64,000 bases of DNA, taken from positions 2,604,001 to 2,668,000 of the forward strand of contig NZ_OU659204.1 in the NCBI RefSeq assembly GCF_915403165.1, read 5' to 3'. The notes under the pieces are model-generated. The model ran no database searches. It was given only the letters and a program-made list of their open reading frames with translations, and had not been told where the DNA came from. Numbering within the stretch: position 1 is the first letter of the stretch; each line of letters starts with the position of its first letter. Positions 22,249 through 31,679 of this stretch are shown one piece after another. A program made the position numbers and the translations under genes. The DNA is from Providencia alcalifaciens (GTDB lineage: Bacteria; Pseudomonadota; Gammaproteobacteria; Enterobacterales; Enterobacteriaceae).

Positions 22249-23850
22249 ATGAACGCATCCACACAGCATGACACTGATATTTTAATCATTGGAAGTGGTG
22301 TCGCAGGATTATCAGCCGCACTCCGGCTCGCGCCCTTTCATCAAGTTACTATTCTCAGCAAAAGCACCCTCAGTGATGGTGCATCTTATTACGCTCAGGG
22401 CGGAATAGCCGCCGTTTTCGATGACACAGACAGCATAGAATCCCATGTTAATGACACACTCGTGGCTGGTGCGGGGATCTGTAAAAAGAGCGCCGTAGAA
22501 TTCATTGCATCAAACGCCAAACATTGTGTTCAATGGCTGATTGACCAAGGCGTATTATTTGATACCGAAGTCAATGAAACAGGGGAAACTCAGTATCACC
22601 TCACCCGAGAAGGCGGACACAGCCATCGCCGTATTCTGCATCACGCGGATGCCACCGGAAAAGAGGTTGAAACCACTCTGGTTAATCTTGCTTTCGAACA
22701 CCCAAATATCCAGATCAAAGAACGCTACAATGCAGTTGATCTGATCCTCGAAGATAAAACCCAAAAGAACGCACGCTCCCGCATTGTCGGTGCCTATGTT
22801 TGGAATCGCCAAAAAGAGCAAGTCGAAACGATCCGAGCAAAAACCATCGTTTTAGCCACTGGTGGGGCTGCTAAGGTTTATCAATACACCACCAACCCCG
22901 ATATCTCATCCGGTGATGGCATTGCCATGGCATGGCGGGCAGGCTGTCGTGTTGCTAATTTGGAATTTAACCAGTTTCATCCAACCTGTTTATTCCATCC
23001 TCAAGCACGTAATTTCCTACTCACAGAGGCTTTGCGAGGTGAAGGTGCTTACTTAAAACGCCCAGATGGCGGCCGATTCATGCCAGATTATGACGAACGT
23101 TGTGAATTAGCACCGCGGGATATTGTCGCCAGAGCTATCGACCATGAAATGAAACGCCTCGGGGCAGACTGCATGTATCTGGACATCAGCCACAAATCCC
23201 CTGAATTTATTCAACAGCACTTCCCAACCATTTACGCCAAATTGCTCACCTTAGGTTTAGATTTAACCCAAGAGCCGATCCCGATAGTTCCCGCAGCCCA
23301 CTATACCTGCGGCGGTGTCGTTGTTGACCCGACAGGCATGACGGATGTACCGAATCTGTATGCTATTGGTGAAGTGAGTTACACCGGGTTACATGGAGCC
23401 AATCGCATGGCGTCCAACTCATTACTTGAATGCCTTGTTTATGGATGGGCTGCCGCAGAAAATATTCTCAAAACGATCAACGAGATCCCTGCTGTTTCTA
23501 CACTCCCTGAATGGGATGAAAGCCGAGTCCATAACTCTGACGAACAAGTCGTAATTCAGCATAACTGGCATGAATTACGCTTATTTATGTGGGATTACAT
23601 GGGGATCGTAAGAACCACAAAACGCCTTGAACGCGCTTTGCGCCGTATTCACTTACTTCAGCAGGAAATTAATGATTACTATGCTAATTTTCGCATCTCC
23701 AACAACTTACTGGAACTGCGTAACTTAGTCCAAGTTGCAGAATTAATGGTACGTTGCGCCTTAGAACGCAAAGAGAGTCGCGGTTTGCACTATACCTTAG
23801 ACTACCCTGAGCGATTACCAAATTCTGGCCCAACCTTTTTAACTCCATGA
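22249..23850 (+). CDS. nadB: L-aspartate oxidase NadB
   Basis: 533-residue flavoenzyme that oxidises L-aspartate to iminoaspartate, the first step of NAD synthesis. The FAD-binding [11 protein letters not shown] lies near residue 16-26, with [10 protein letters not shown] and [18 protein letters not shown] (FAD/succinate-site motifs of the fumarate reductase family) present. Length is close to Escherichia NadB (540). It is cytosolic and divergent from rpoE, the conserved enterobacterial arrangement. Confidence 0.96.
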   Translation: MNASTQHDTDILIIGSGVAGLSAALRLAPFHQVTILSKSTLSDGASYYAQGGIAAVFDDTDSIESHVNDTLVAGAGICKKSAVEFIASNAKHCVQWLIDQGVLFDTEVNETGETQYHLTREGGHSHRRILHHADATGKEVETTLVNLAFEHPNIQIKERYNAVDLILEDKTQKNARSRIVGAYVWNRQKEQVETIRAKTIVLATGGAAKVYQYTTNPDISSGDGIAMAWRAGCRVANLEFNQFHPTCLFHPQARNFLLTEALRGEGAYLKRPDGGRFMPDYDERCELAPRDIVARAIDHEMKRLGADCMYLDISHKSPEFIQQHFPTIYAKLLTLGLDLTQEPIPIVPAAHYTCGGVVVDPTGMTDVPNLYAIGEVSYTGLHGANRMASNSLLECLVYGWAAAENILKTINEIPAVSTLPEWDESRVHNSDEQVVIQHNWHELRLFMWDYMGIVRTTKRLERALRRIHLLQQEINDYYANFRISNNLLELRNLVQVAELMVRCALERKESRGLHYTLDYPERLPNSGPTFLTP

Positions 23851-23854
23851 TATT

Positions 23855-23891
23855 AAAAGCCTATCTGTACATTAACCACAGATAGGCTTTT
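23855..23891. terminator. Bidirectional terminator nadB/trmN
   Basis: Perfect 14-bp stem AAAAGCCTATCTGT (23855-23868) / ACAGATAGGCTTTT (23878-23891). It overlaps the last bases of trmN and serves both convergent genes. Confidence 0.85.
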
Positions 23892-24624
23892 AGTACTTAA
23901 GATAAAATGGCTGGATCAACGAGATAAATTCATTCGTATAGCTATCATCTGTTTTTTTCAATGCTAAAGACGAAATAACCGGCTCCGTCATCTTTGTCGT
24001 CAGCCCTAATAACATCCGATGATATGGCGTATGTGCTTTATCCTGAACTTGCACGCGGTAAGCTAAATTCCAACCGCTCGCCATTGCCATCGCTTCAACT
24101 TTCTCCCCCACTTCATAAGGCAATACCAAACAAAAAATACCGTCTGGAGCCAAACACGCTTTCGCGCTATCGAGTAATACTTGGTGAGTGAGTGTTCCGG
24201 TATAGCGAGCCTGATCGCGTTTTTCATCTCGACACGCCACCGCCGGTTCAAAATAAGGTGGATTACTCACGATTAAATCATACTGGCGATTAGGCTGCTC
24301 GCTAAACCTAACAATGTCCTGATGGAACACATGTAGCCGTTCAGTCCATGGAGATTCATCAAAGTTTTCCTGTGCTTGTAACGCTGCCGCATCATCGAGT
24401 TCAACGGCATCAACCCAAATTTGATCACTACGCTGGGCGAGCATTAAGGCAATTAATCCGCTTCCACAGCCAATATCCAACGCGTATTTTACCGAATTAA
24501 TCGGTGCCCACGCACCGAGTAATACCCCATCTGTACCGACCTTCATCGCACAACGGTCATGTGCGACAAAAAATTGTTTGAAGGTAAACCCGCCTTTTCG
24601 ATGACTCTTTTTTTGTTCGCTCAT
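23890..24624 (-). CDS. trmN: tRNA1(Val) (adenine(37)-N6)-methyltransferase TrmN
   Basis: 244-residue SAM-dependent methyltransferase (formerly YfiC) that makes m6A37 in tRNA1-Val. SAM motif I ALDIGCGSGLIALML and the N6-adenine signature IVSNPPYF are present. The N-terminal GGFTFKQFFVAHDRCAMKVGTDGVLLGAW block is typical of the subfamily. It lies tail to tail with nadB. Confidence 0.94.
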   Translation of the reverse strand: MSEQKKSHRKGGFTFKQFFVAHDRCAMKVGTDGVLLGAWAPINSVKYALDIGCGSGLIALMLAQRSDQIWVDAVELDDAAALQAQENFDESPWTERLHVFHQDIVRFSEQPNRQYDLIVSNPPYFEPAVACRDEKRDQARYTGTLTHQVLLDSAKACLAPDGIFCLVLPYEVGEKVEAMAMASGWNLAYRVQVQDKAHTPYHRMLLGLTTKMTEPVISSLALKKTDDSYTNEFISLIQPFYLKY

Positions 24625-24783
24625 ACTGCCACTCTGGTTTAAATAGGATTTGCGTGAATATTCTCAACTTCAACCCACAAATCTATAAATTTAATCTAAT
24701 TTCAATAATATTATTCTCATATTTTGAGAATATCATTTGTTAGTGTTTTTTTTTGCTGCTAAGTTCGAGAAAAAGGAGATGCC

Positions 24784-25515
24784 ATGAACAGTATTAATAG
24801 AACACTAGATATCTTATCGTTTGTCACGACTTGCGCATCTCCAATCACACCTCAAACCATCTCCAAAGAGTTAGATATTCCTCTTTCTACGGTTTATCGT
24901 CTTTTAACTATTCTCATAAATTGGGAATTTGTGACTTACTCTAAGCAATATGGCACCTATACCGTTGGTGCGCAGAGTATCAAAACACAAGAAAAATACT
25001 ATCACCACAGTTTGCTGATGACCTCGTCAAAATCAGAACTGCACGCATTAGCGAAAAAGACCCAAGAGACTGCGGCAATTATCACCGCTAACCTACGGGA
25101 AACCATTTGTGTCGATAAAATTGATAGTGAACAAGCCGTACGTTGCTCTTTTATTGTCGGACATGGCAATACCGTGATCCGCGGCGCTAGTGCCAAAACC
25201 CTCTTAGCCTACCGTGATGAACAATACCAAGAATTGGTCTTCGAAACTCACGCCAAGCAGCTATACAAAGATAACTATTTACAAAAATTAAAACAGGATC
25301 TGATCCAAATCCGCCAACAAGGCTATGGCATTTCTGTTGGTGAAATTGACGCTGGTGTTTTTGGCGCATCGGCACCTGTTTTTAAAGGCAGCGATATTTT
25401 AGCTGTCGTCTCTGTCATGGCACCCGAATTTCGTGCCATCAACCGCGTCGATGAGCTAATTAAAGCCACATGTCAAACGGCCCAAAATATAACAAAACTG
25501 ATTAACTTGGAGTAA
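24784..25515 (+). CDS. IclR-family transcriptional regulator
   Basis: 243 residues. An N-terminal winged helix (about 1-60; ISKELDIPLSTVYRLLTIL is the recognition region) is followed by an IclR effector-binding domain (about 75-240; VSVGEIDAGVFGASAPVF motif). AGGAG lies 6 nt before the ATG. The stop is 2 nt before hutG, so they form one transcript and the regulator likely responds to a substrate of that pathway. This is an unusual partner, since hut genes are normally under HutC (GntR family). Confidence 0.85.
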   Translation: MNSINRTLDILSFVTTCASPITPQTISKELDIPLSTVYRLLTILINWEFVTYSKQYGTYTVGAQSIKTQEKYYHHSLLMTSSKSELHALAKKTQETAAIITANLRETICVDKIDSEQAVRCSFIVGHGNTVIRGASAKTLLAYRDEQYQELVFETHAKQLYKDNYLQKLKQDLIQIRQQGYGISVGEIDAGVFGASAPVFKGSDILAVVSVMAPEFRAINRVDELIKATCQTAQNITKLINLE

Positions 25516-25517
25516 CT

Positions 25518-26435
25518 ATGACACAACCTTTTCAATGGCAAGGTCGTACTGATGGTGAAACACCGGAACATTTACGCATTCACCAAGTCATCAACCAACA
25601 CTCACCTGCAGAGTTTGCCATTATTGGCTTCGCTTCGGACGAAGGTGTTCGACGCAATAAAGGTCGCCAAGGCGCTAAAGCCGGCCCTGATGCCATCCGT
25701 CGTCAACTTGCTGGCCTGCCTATCCACCAGCCATTGGCTATCCGTGATGTAGGAACCGTAAGTTGTGACGATGGTGATCTGGAAGCGGCTCAACGCCGCC
25801 TATCCGATGAGATAATCTCTGTGTTAGAACAGCGCCAAAAACCCATTGTTTTAGGTGGGGGGCACGAAGTCGGCTTTGCGAGCTTCCAAGGTGTTTTCGA
25901 TTTCGTTCAAAAACATCAACCAGAAAAAACCATTGGGCTCATCAATTTTGATGCGCACTTTGATTTACGCGAAGCCCCAGAAGCCACATCCGGTACGCCG
26001 TTTTTACAATCATCGCTGCTGTGCGCTAAGCACCAGCGCCCTTTCAATTACCTGTGTTTAGGCATCGCCGATCACGGTAATACCAAAGTGTTATTTGATA
26101 CAGCGGACCGCTTAGGCTGCCACTATATTCGCGATAAGGCCTTAACCTCGAGCTTATTACCACAAGCAATTGAACAGATTAAACAATTTATAAATTCTGT
26201 GGATTACCTGTATGTCACTGTGGATTTGGATGTGTTCTCTGCGGGTATCGCACCGGGAGTCAGCGCACCGGCCGCTCGAGGGATTTCCACTGAAACATTT
26301 GATGAATTATTTAACGTCATCAAATCTAGCGGCAAGATTGCGCTGTTTGATATCGCTGAGTGCAATCCTGAATTTGATATTGATAACCACACATCAAAAC
26401 TAGCAGCTTACTTGGTTTACCAATATTTATTCTAA
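25518..26435 (+). CDS. hutG: Formimidoylglutamase HutG
   Basis: 305-residue ureohydrolase. It hydrolyses N-formimidoyl-L-glutamate to L-glutamate and formamide, the last step of one histidine-degradation route. Manganese-site motifs in order: LGGGHEVGF, INFDAHFDLR and VTVDLDVFSAGIAPGVSAPA. GGGHE instead of GGDHS points to HutG rather than agmatinase or arginase. No other hut gene is in the window. It is coupled to the IclR gene and followed by gltS, a glutamate transporter. Confidence 0.85.
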   Translation: MTQPFQWQGRTDGETPEHLRIHQVINQHSPAEFAIIGFASDEGVRRNKGRQGAKAGPDAIRRQLAGLPIHQPLAIRDVGTVSCDDGDLEAAQRRLSDEIISVLEQRQKPIVLGGGHEVGFASFQGVFDFVQKHQPEKTIGLINFDAHFDLREAPEATSGTPFLQSSLLCAKHQRPFNYLCLGIADHGNTKVLFDTADRLGCHYIRDKALTSSLLPQAIEQIKQFINSVDYLYVTVDLDVFSAGIAPGVSAPAARGISTETFDELFNVIKSSGKIALFDIAECNPEFDIDNHTSKLAAYLVYQYLF

Positions 26436-26548
26436 AAACAACAAACACAATAAAACGACTGATAAACAACTTTACCTTGTCTTTCAAAATATAAATAAAA
26501 GCTTAGTCAACTAAGCAACTAGTTAAAAATAAACAGCATTGTGACCCT

Positions 26549-26566
26549 AACGCTGTAGCACGAAAA
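26549..26566. repeat. Right-end remnant of the palindromic repeat
   Basis: TAACGCTGTAGCACGAAA resembles the right end (AACGCTGTAGCTTGAAA) of the two complete copies that follow, suggesting a third, decayed copy. Confidence 0.45.
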
Positions 26567-26590
26567 ACAATTTTATCGTGTCTTTAACAA

Positions 26591-26709
26591 GACATTTATA
26601 CCCTTGGATTTCGAGTTACAGCTAGGCGGCTAGAGAGGATATCCCTAGGAGTATACATAAGTATGTGACTAGGGTAGCCGAACGCGGCCAACAACGCTGT
26701 AGCTTGAAA
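26591..26709. repeat. Palindromic intergenic repeat, copy 1
   Basis: About 120 bp, beginning GACATTTATACCCTTGG and ending AACGCTGTAGCTTGAAA. Its ends are inversely related (TTTCGAGTTACAGC against the complement of GCTGTAGCTTGAAA), with an inner CCCTAG…CTAGGG arm pair. It is ERIC-like in size and structure, probably a non-autonomous MITE of Morganellaceae. Confidence 0.75.
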
Positions 26710-26739
26710 ATTAAGCGTATTTATCTCTTTCATTATAAA

Positions 26740-26870
26740 GACATTTATACCCTTGGATTTCGAGTTACAGCTAGGCGGTGAACGAAGGTAGCCCTAGGAG
26801 CATACATAAAGTATGTGACTAGGGTAGCTGAGAGAAACCAACAACGCTGTAGCTTGAAAGACATGGTATA
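26740..26870. repeat. Palindromic intergenic repeat, copy 2
   Basis: Starts 149 bp after copy 1 and is largely identical to it. The outer termini TATACC (in TTATACCC) and GGTATA (26865-26870) form a terminal inverted repeat. It lies just upstream of gltS, so it may be transcribed and fold in the gltS leader. Confidence 0.75.
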
Positions 26871-26885
26871 AAAAAAGGGAAAAAC

Positions 26886-28091
26886 ATGACATTCCAAATT
26901 GACACACTCACCACCCTCTTCCTGACTGTAGTTTGCTTACTGATGGGTGTTCACCTCAAAAAACGCATTGAATGGCTACAGCGTTTTTGTATCCCTTCAC
27001 CGGTAATTGGTGGTTTTTTAGTCAGCCTGCTTATTTGGGGATTAAAGTCTTTCGATTTAGCTGAAATTACGTTCGATACCAGCTTGCAGTCATTCTTAAT
27101 GGTGGCGTTCTTTACGACTGTTGGTATTGATGGCAGCTTCCGTATATTAAAAAGCGGCGGACGCTTACTGATTACTTACCTGTTAATTTGCTGGACATTG
27201 GTTATTTTCCAAGACACCTTTGGTGCCGGTTTGGCGCATTTATTAGGTATCGACCCGGTTATCGGGATCATGGCTGGCGGGGTTTCCTTAACAGGTGGAC
27301 ACGGTGGTGCGGCGGCATTTGGTGGTATGGCTGAAGGTCTTGGCGTACAGTCTGCAACCGTTGCAGCGATTGCGGCAGCAACTTTTGGTCTGATTTCAGG
27401 AAGCTTATTAGGTGGCCCTATCGCGAGCTACTTAATTAAGAAACATAAAGTCACCATCCAGGCTGAAGAGAACGTTGCCAGTGTAAAAGTTGAAGAGAAA
27501 CTGGCAGGCAAAATCGACTCTATCGACGCCCATGCATTCTTAAAAATGTTAGCGCTGATTTTAGGTGTGATGGTCGTCGGTCAATTTGCGTCTGCGCAAT
27601 TCACTAAAGCCACAGGGTTCTCTTTACCAAGCTATGTAGGTGCAATGATTATCGCAATTATTGTGCGCAACATTAACGACCAAGTTGAAGTTGTTCGTAT
27701 TAACCAAAAATCCATCAACTTAATTTCGGATGTTTCACTGGGCTTATTCTTAACCATGGCGATGATGTCGCTTAAGATTTGGGAACTGAAAGTCATCGCG
27801 CTGCCATTGTTCATCATCTTACTGGCGCAAACTATTGCCATCATCCTATTCGTTGTTTTCGTCGTCTTCAGACTCTTAGGCAAAAACTACGATGCTGCAG
27901 TAATGTGTTCTGGCATGATGGGACATGGTTTAGGTGCAACGCCGAACGCAATGGCAAATATGTCATCGGTCTGTGAGCGCTATAAGCAAGTTTCCATGAA
28001 AGCGTTTATGATTGTGCCATTAAGCGGCGCTGTACTTATCGACCTCGTGGGAATTCCTTACCACACATGGTTAATTAACATGCTCAGCTAA
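26886..28091 (+). CDS. gltS: Sodium/glutamate symporter GltS
   Basis: 401-residue inner-membrane transporter with about ten membrane segments arranged as two inverted halves. Each half has a glycine-rich re-entrant motif (GGVSLTGGHGGAAAFGG near residue 140 and CSGMMGHGLGATPNAMANM near 344), characteristic of the GltS family. It imports glutamate with Na+. Its position after hutG, which yields glutamate, may be functional or chance; the repeats between them suggest separate transcription. Confidence 0.93.
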   Translation: MTFQIDTLTTLFLTVVCLLMGVHLKKRIEWLQRFCIPSPVIGGFLVSLLIWGLKSFDLAEITFDTSLQSFLMVAFFTTVGIDGSFRILKSGGRLLITYLLICWTLVIFQDTFGAGLAHLLGIDPVIGIMAGGVSLTGGHGGAAAFGGMAEGLGVQSATVAAIAAATFGLISGSLLGGPIASYLIKKHKVTIQAEENVASVKVEEKLAGKIDSIDAHAFLKMLALILGVMVVGQFASAQFTKATGFSLPSYVGAMIIAIIVRNINDQVEVVRINQKSINLISDVSLGLFLTMAMMSLKIWELKVIALPLFIILLAQTIAIILFVVFVVFRLLGKNYDAAVMCSGMMGHGLGATPNAMANMSSVCERYKQVSMKAFMIVPLSGAVLIDLVGIPYHTWLINMLS

Positions 28092-28102
28092 TTCCACTTC
28101 AT

Positions 28103-28140
28103 CCCTCTTACCCACTATACGACATGGTTTGGTAAGAGGG
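28103..28140. terminator. Hairpin downstream of gltS
   Basis: 10-bp inverted repeat CCCTCTTACC (28103-28112) / GGTAAGAGGG (28131-28140). The loop is 18 nt and no T run follows, so termination is likely but not certain. Confidence 0.4.
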
Positions 28141-28272
28141 AGCATTATAAGTAAGCCACTTCCTTATATACCCCCCGCCAACAAAAACAGGTAAACTCTG
28201 CACAAAGCTGATTTTTGTGGTGAACAATTTTGCTAACCTGTTTATAATCAGCGCCCCAAATAGAGGTATATC

Positions 28273-29628
28273 ATGACTGCATCCACTTTTTCTGAACTTG
28301 AGCTTGATGAAAGCCTGATCACCGCGCTGACCAATAAAGGTTACGAGCGCCCGACGGCCATCCAAGAAGCTGCCATCCCACCTGCAATGGATGGACGCGA
28401 CGTTTTAGGTTCAGCCCCTACCGGAACAGGTAAAACTGCGGCATTCTTATTGCCAGCCATTCAACATTTACTTGATTTCCCAAGAAAAAAATCAGGTCCG
28501 CCTCGCGTTCTGATTTTAACACCAACTCGCGAACTCGCTATGCAAGTCGCTGATCAAGCTAAAGAGTTGTGTGCACATAATCATTTAGACGTTGCCACCA
28601 TCACAGGCGGCGTTGCGTATATGAACCACGCTGAAGTGTTCAGCGAAAACCAAGATATCGTCGTCGCAACCACTGGACGTTTGCTGCAATACATTAAAGA
28701 AGAAAACTTCGATTGCCGCGCGGTGGAAATTCTGATCCTCGATGAAGCTGACCGTATGCTGGACATGGGCTTTGCGCACGATATCGAAACTATCGCAGGC
28801 GAAACCCGCTGGCGCAAGCAAACCATGTTGTTCTCCGCGACCCTTGAAGGCGAGGCGATTCGTGACTTTGCTGAGCGCCTACTCGAAGATCCTATCGAAA
28901 TTGAAGCTGACCCTTCTCGTCGTGAACGCAAGAAAATCCAACAATTTTACTATCGCGCTGACACGTTAGAACATAAAACTGCGCTACTGTGCCACCTTAT
29001 CAAGCAAGAAGATGTCACCAAATCGATTGTCTTTGTACGTAAACGTGAACGCGTTCGTGAAGTTGTTCAATGGTTGCGTGAGGCAGGTGTTGAACCTTGC
29101 TATATCGAAGGCGAAATGGTGCAAGCGAAGCGTAACGAAGCCGTTCGCCGCTTAGTGACTGGACAAGTTAAAGTCCTCGTTGCGACAGACGTTGCTTCCC
29201 GTGGATTAGATATTGAAAACATCAGCCATGTTTTTAACTTTGACTTACCGCGCACCGCAGATGTCTATTTGCACCGTATCGGTCGTACTGGTCGTGCAGG
29301 ACGCAAAGGTACTGCTCTTTCTTTAGTTGAAGCACACGATTTCCCTCTACTGGGTAAAATCACTCGCTACATCGAAGAACCGATTAAGATGCGTGTGGTA
29401 GATTCATTACGCCCAACAACCAAAGCGCCTTCTGAAGCGATGCTAAATAAGCCAAAACCCTCTAAGAAAGTACTGGCTAAGCGTAAAGAAAAGAAAAAAG
29501 AAGAGCAAACTAAGAAAAAAGAAAAAGTACGCCATCGCGATAAGAAAAATATCGGTAAACGTCGCACTCCAGCTATATCATCTGAAACTACGCCATCTGC
29601 AACTGCGGATAGCAATAAAACCAAGTAA
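28273..29628 (+). CDS. srmB: ATP-dependent RNA helicase SrmB
   Basis: 451-residue DEAD-box helicase for early 50S assembly. Q motif FSELELDESL…RPTAIQ, motif I SAPTGTGKTA, Ia PTRELAMQ, motif II LDEADRML, motif III SAT, and motif VI HRIGRTGRAGR. The lysine-rich C-terminal tail (about 390-451) matches SrmB. It lies next to the trmN-nadB-rpoE block in Escherichia; here iclR-hutG-gltS is inserted between. Confidence 0.95.
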   Translation: MTASTFSELELDESLITALTNKGYERPTAIQEAAIPPAMDGRDVLGSAPTGTGKTAAFLLPAIQHLLDFPRKKSGPPRVLILTPTRELAMQVADQAKELCAHNHLDVATITGGVAYMNHAEVFSENQDIVVATTGRLLQYIKEENFDCRAVEILILDEADRMLDMGFAHDIETIAGETRWRKQTMLFSATLEGEAIRDFAERLLEDPIEIEADPSRRERKKIQQFYYRADTLEHKTALLCHLIKQEDVTKSIVFVRKRERVREVVQWLREAGVEPCYIEGEMVQAKRNEAVRRLVTGQVKVLVATDVASRGLDIENISHVFNFDLPRTADVYLHRIGRTGRAGRKGTALSLVEAHDFPLLGKITRYIEEPIKMRVVDSLRPTTKAPSEAMLNKPKPSKKVLAKRKEKKKEEQTKKKEKVRHRDKKNIGKRRTPAISSETTPSATADSNKTK

Positions 29629-29654
29629 AACTCAATCGAGTGATACTGACAAAA

Positions 29655-29674
29655 GCGGGCTTCGGCCCGTTTTT
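29655..29674 (+). terminator. Terminator of srmB
   Basis: CGGGC-TTCG-GCCCG stem with a stable tetraloop (29656-29669), then TTTTT, 27 nt after the stop. Confidence 0.9.
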
Positions 29675-29680
29675 CATTTA

Positions 29681-31135
29681 TTAACTTAAGTTCATTAGCT
29701 TATAGACCTTCTCCCTCATTGCCCGGCTTTCATTAGTTAACGATTCTGCTTTTATCATATGATTATCTAAAATATCTCGGCAGCTATAACCCTGATTATT
29801 TTCCATTCGCCAATCTGCACCATTCGATAATAATAATTCAGCAACATCTAAAGAGTGACTATTTAAAGCATCATGCAACGGGGTATTTCCCAAATTATCT
29901 CTCACATTGACCATTAAACCATTACTTAGCAAAATTTCTGATTGAGCCACTCTCCCGCTTTGAGCCGCTAAATGTAAGACTGTTTTTTGCTGAGCCAACT
30001 GCATTTTTTTAATCCCCTGCCCGTATGGAGACTCCAATAATACTTTTATAAATTGGCTATTACCTGCACGAACAGATTGCATTGCGAGTTTATCAATATC
30101 ACAGTGCTTATTTTTCATTGAAAGCAGCACTTTAAATTCACTGATATTTTCTTTCTTAATTGAATTTTTACAACTTTCCTGCCAATTAAAACTTTGTTTT
30201 AGCTCTACGTTAGGAAATTCATTCAACATAGAATCCGCTGTTTTATCAAATTCACCTGTAATCGCATTCCAATTATTCCATGGTTTATGTTTGCACATCA
30301 TCCTAATAATCTTAAACATTGAATGTGCAATAAAGCTCCTGGTCAACAAACGGTGTGGTAACCAGTCTTTCCAAGAATTATGTTCGCTGTAAGCCATTTT
30401 GATACGATTTCCCAACGCAGAAGGGATTGGTAACGTGTTTTGAAATGCATCAAGCCAATCATATTGAACAGTATAAAAGCGTATCAAACCTTCATCTGCT
30501 TGTTGCTTAGCAATGTTATAATCCATTCCAATTTTATGTACTGTATTTTGAGCAAGCCCTGAAGGACTAAATGAAATACAAGGTGATTGACTCGCCAATC
30601 CGGCTATTGATGCAAGGCCGCCCCCTAGAGAGTGCCCTGTGCAGATAATATTGCCTTTCACGGCTCGATATAGAATATTCGTTAACCCCACTGCCTGAAA
30701 GAATTGAGGCTCATAATATCCTAGCCCTTGCCGAATATTGGCATAAAAATCGACAATATCATTCGTTCCCGCAAAGCAAATAATATACAGACCATTAAAA
30801 CAACAAATATTCGATTGAAAACCTGTAAATTCATTATTTAAAAGTTCTGCATCTATACCTAATTCATTAATTTTTGACGCGCTAAGCTTTTCTATTCCTT
30901 GAATATCACGCCAATTACGATGATAGGCACCTTGTGATAGTAACGCTAAAAGATAATCTTTATTCTGTGCATCTCTTCCTAAAAACTCCTCTTTCGTGAC
31001 ATTCTTAGGCCATTTATCTCTAAAACTGCATGATGAATCTAAAAATGTATTTTGTTGATATAAATTTAAACCTTCCTCAACAAAAGAAAGTTCATCCTTA
31101 CTTACTGTCTGCTGTATTGCTGTACTAAATGGCAT
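29681..31135 (-). CDS. Class 3 lipase-like protein with C-terminal ankyrin repeats
   Basis: 484 residues. The N-terminal half is an alpha/beta hydrolase: nucleophile elbow GHSLGG (residues 167-172, Ser169) preceded by FAGTND (121-126) at the oxyanion position, as in fungal-type class 3 lipases. The C-terminal part (about 345-470) holds ankyrin repeats (TVLHLAAQSGR…, NTPLHDALNSHSLDVAELLLSNGAD). No signal peptide is visible. Lipase-ankyrin fusions occur among secreted or injected effectors, but no secretion gene or immunity gene is adjacent, so the role is unknown. AT-rich relative to its neighbours. Confidence 0.75.
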   Translation of the reverse strand: MPFSTAIQQTVSKDELSFVEEGLNLYQQNTFLDSSCSFRDKWPKNVTKEEFLGRDAQNKDYLLALLSQGAYHRNWRDIQGIEKLSASKINELGIDAELLNNEFTGFQSNICCFNGLYIICFAGTNDIVDFYANIRQGLGYYEPQFFQAVGLTNILYRAVKGNIICTGHSLGGGLASIAGLASQSPCISFSPSGLAQNTVHKIGMDYNIAKQQADEGLIRFYTVQYDWLDAFQNTLPIPSALGNRIKMAYSEHNSWKDWLPHRLLTRSFIAHSMFKIIRMMCKHKPWNNWNAITGEFDKTADSMLNEFPNVELKQSFNWQESCKNSIKKENISEFKVLLSMKNKHCDIDKLAMQSVRAGNSQFIKVLLESPYGQGIKKMQLAQQKTVLHLAAQSGRVAQSEILLSNGLMVNVRDNLGNTPLHDALNSHSLDVAELLLSNGADWRMENNQGYSCRDILDNHMIKAESLTNESRAMREKVYKLMNLS

Positions 31136-31226
31136 AAATTCTCCCTAACAAATGCTGTATGCTGGAAGAATATTGAAATATAAATAGCCAAGGGGGGAAA
31201 TAATCAACTTTGTTAGGGGCAAATAA

Positions 31227-31252
31227 AAAAGCCATTGAGAACAATGGCTTTT
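31227..31252. terminator. Terminator of grcA
   Basis: Perfect 11-bp stem AAAAGCCATTG / CAATGGCTTTT with a 4-nt loop, beyond the grcA stop. The T run follows on either strand. Confidence 0.85.
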
Positions 31253-31295
31253 AGAATTTATTAAGATAAGAGATCTATTGACCTCTTAATATTTA

Positions 31296-31679
31296 TTACA
31301 GGCTTTCAGTGAAAGTACGGGTAATAACGTCACGCTGTTGTTCAGGCGTTAATGAATTAAAACGTACTGCATAACCAGAAACACGGATAGTTAATTGAGG
31401 ATATTTCTCTGGATTTTTTACTGCATCTTCTAATGTTTCACGGCTTAATACGTTAACATTTAAGTGCTGACCACCTTCTACACGAACAGTTGGTTTCATT
31501 TCCAGAGGAACTTCGCGGCTCTCAAAAGCACCTAATTCATCTTTAGGAACAACCTGGCCTTCGCTATAATCTGCTTTCGCACACACGCAACGAGCTTCAT
31601 TTGTCTCGCTATCGATTAACCAGAAAGAGTTCAGCAGTGCTGCATTGTCACTTTTAGTAATTTGAATACCAGTAATCAT
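31296..31679 (-). CDS. grcA: Autonomous glycyl radical cofactor GrcA
   Basis: 127 residues. It replaces the damaged C-terminal glycyl-radical segment of pyruvate formate-lyase. The radical site is Gly102 in [12 protein letters not shown] 31679 is chosen (GGAGG 5 nt upstream), giving MITGIQITK as in Escherichia YfiD, which is also 127 residues. An ideal FNR site upstream predicts induction without oxygen. Confidence 0.96.
   Translation of the reverse strand: MITGIQITKSDNAALLNSFWLIDSETNEARCVCAKADYSEGQVVPKDELGAFESREVPLEMKPTVRVEGGQHLNVNVLSRETLEDAVKNPEKYPQLTIRVSGYAVRFNSLTPEQQRDVITRTFTESL

Larger units (their letters stand above)
26436..26885. other. hutG-gltS intergenic region
   Basis: 450 nt without a gene, largely filled by two full copies and one right-end remnant of a palindromic repeat. 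The gltS ribosome site (AGGGA) ends the interval. Confidence 0.6.

Noticed and set aside
26591..26870. Repeats considered as a CRISPR array
   Set aside because: Only two long palindromic units with no short regular repeats or spacers and no cas genes; they fit a MITE.
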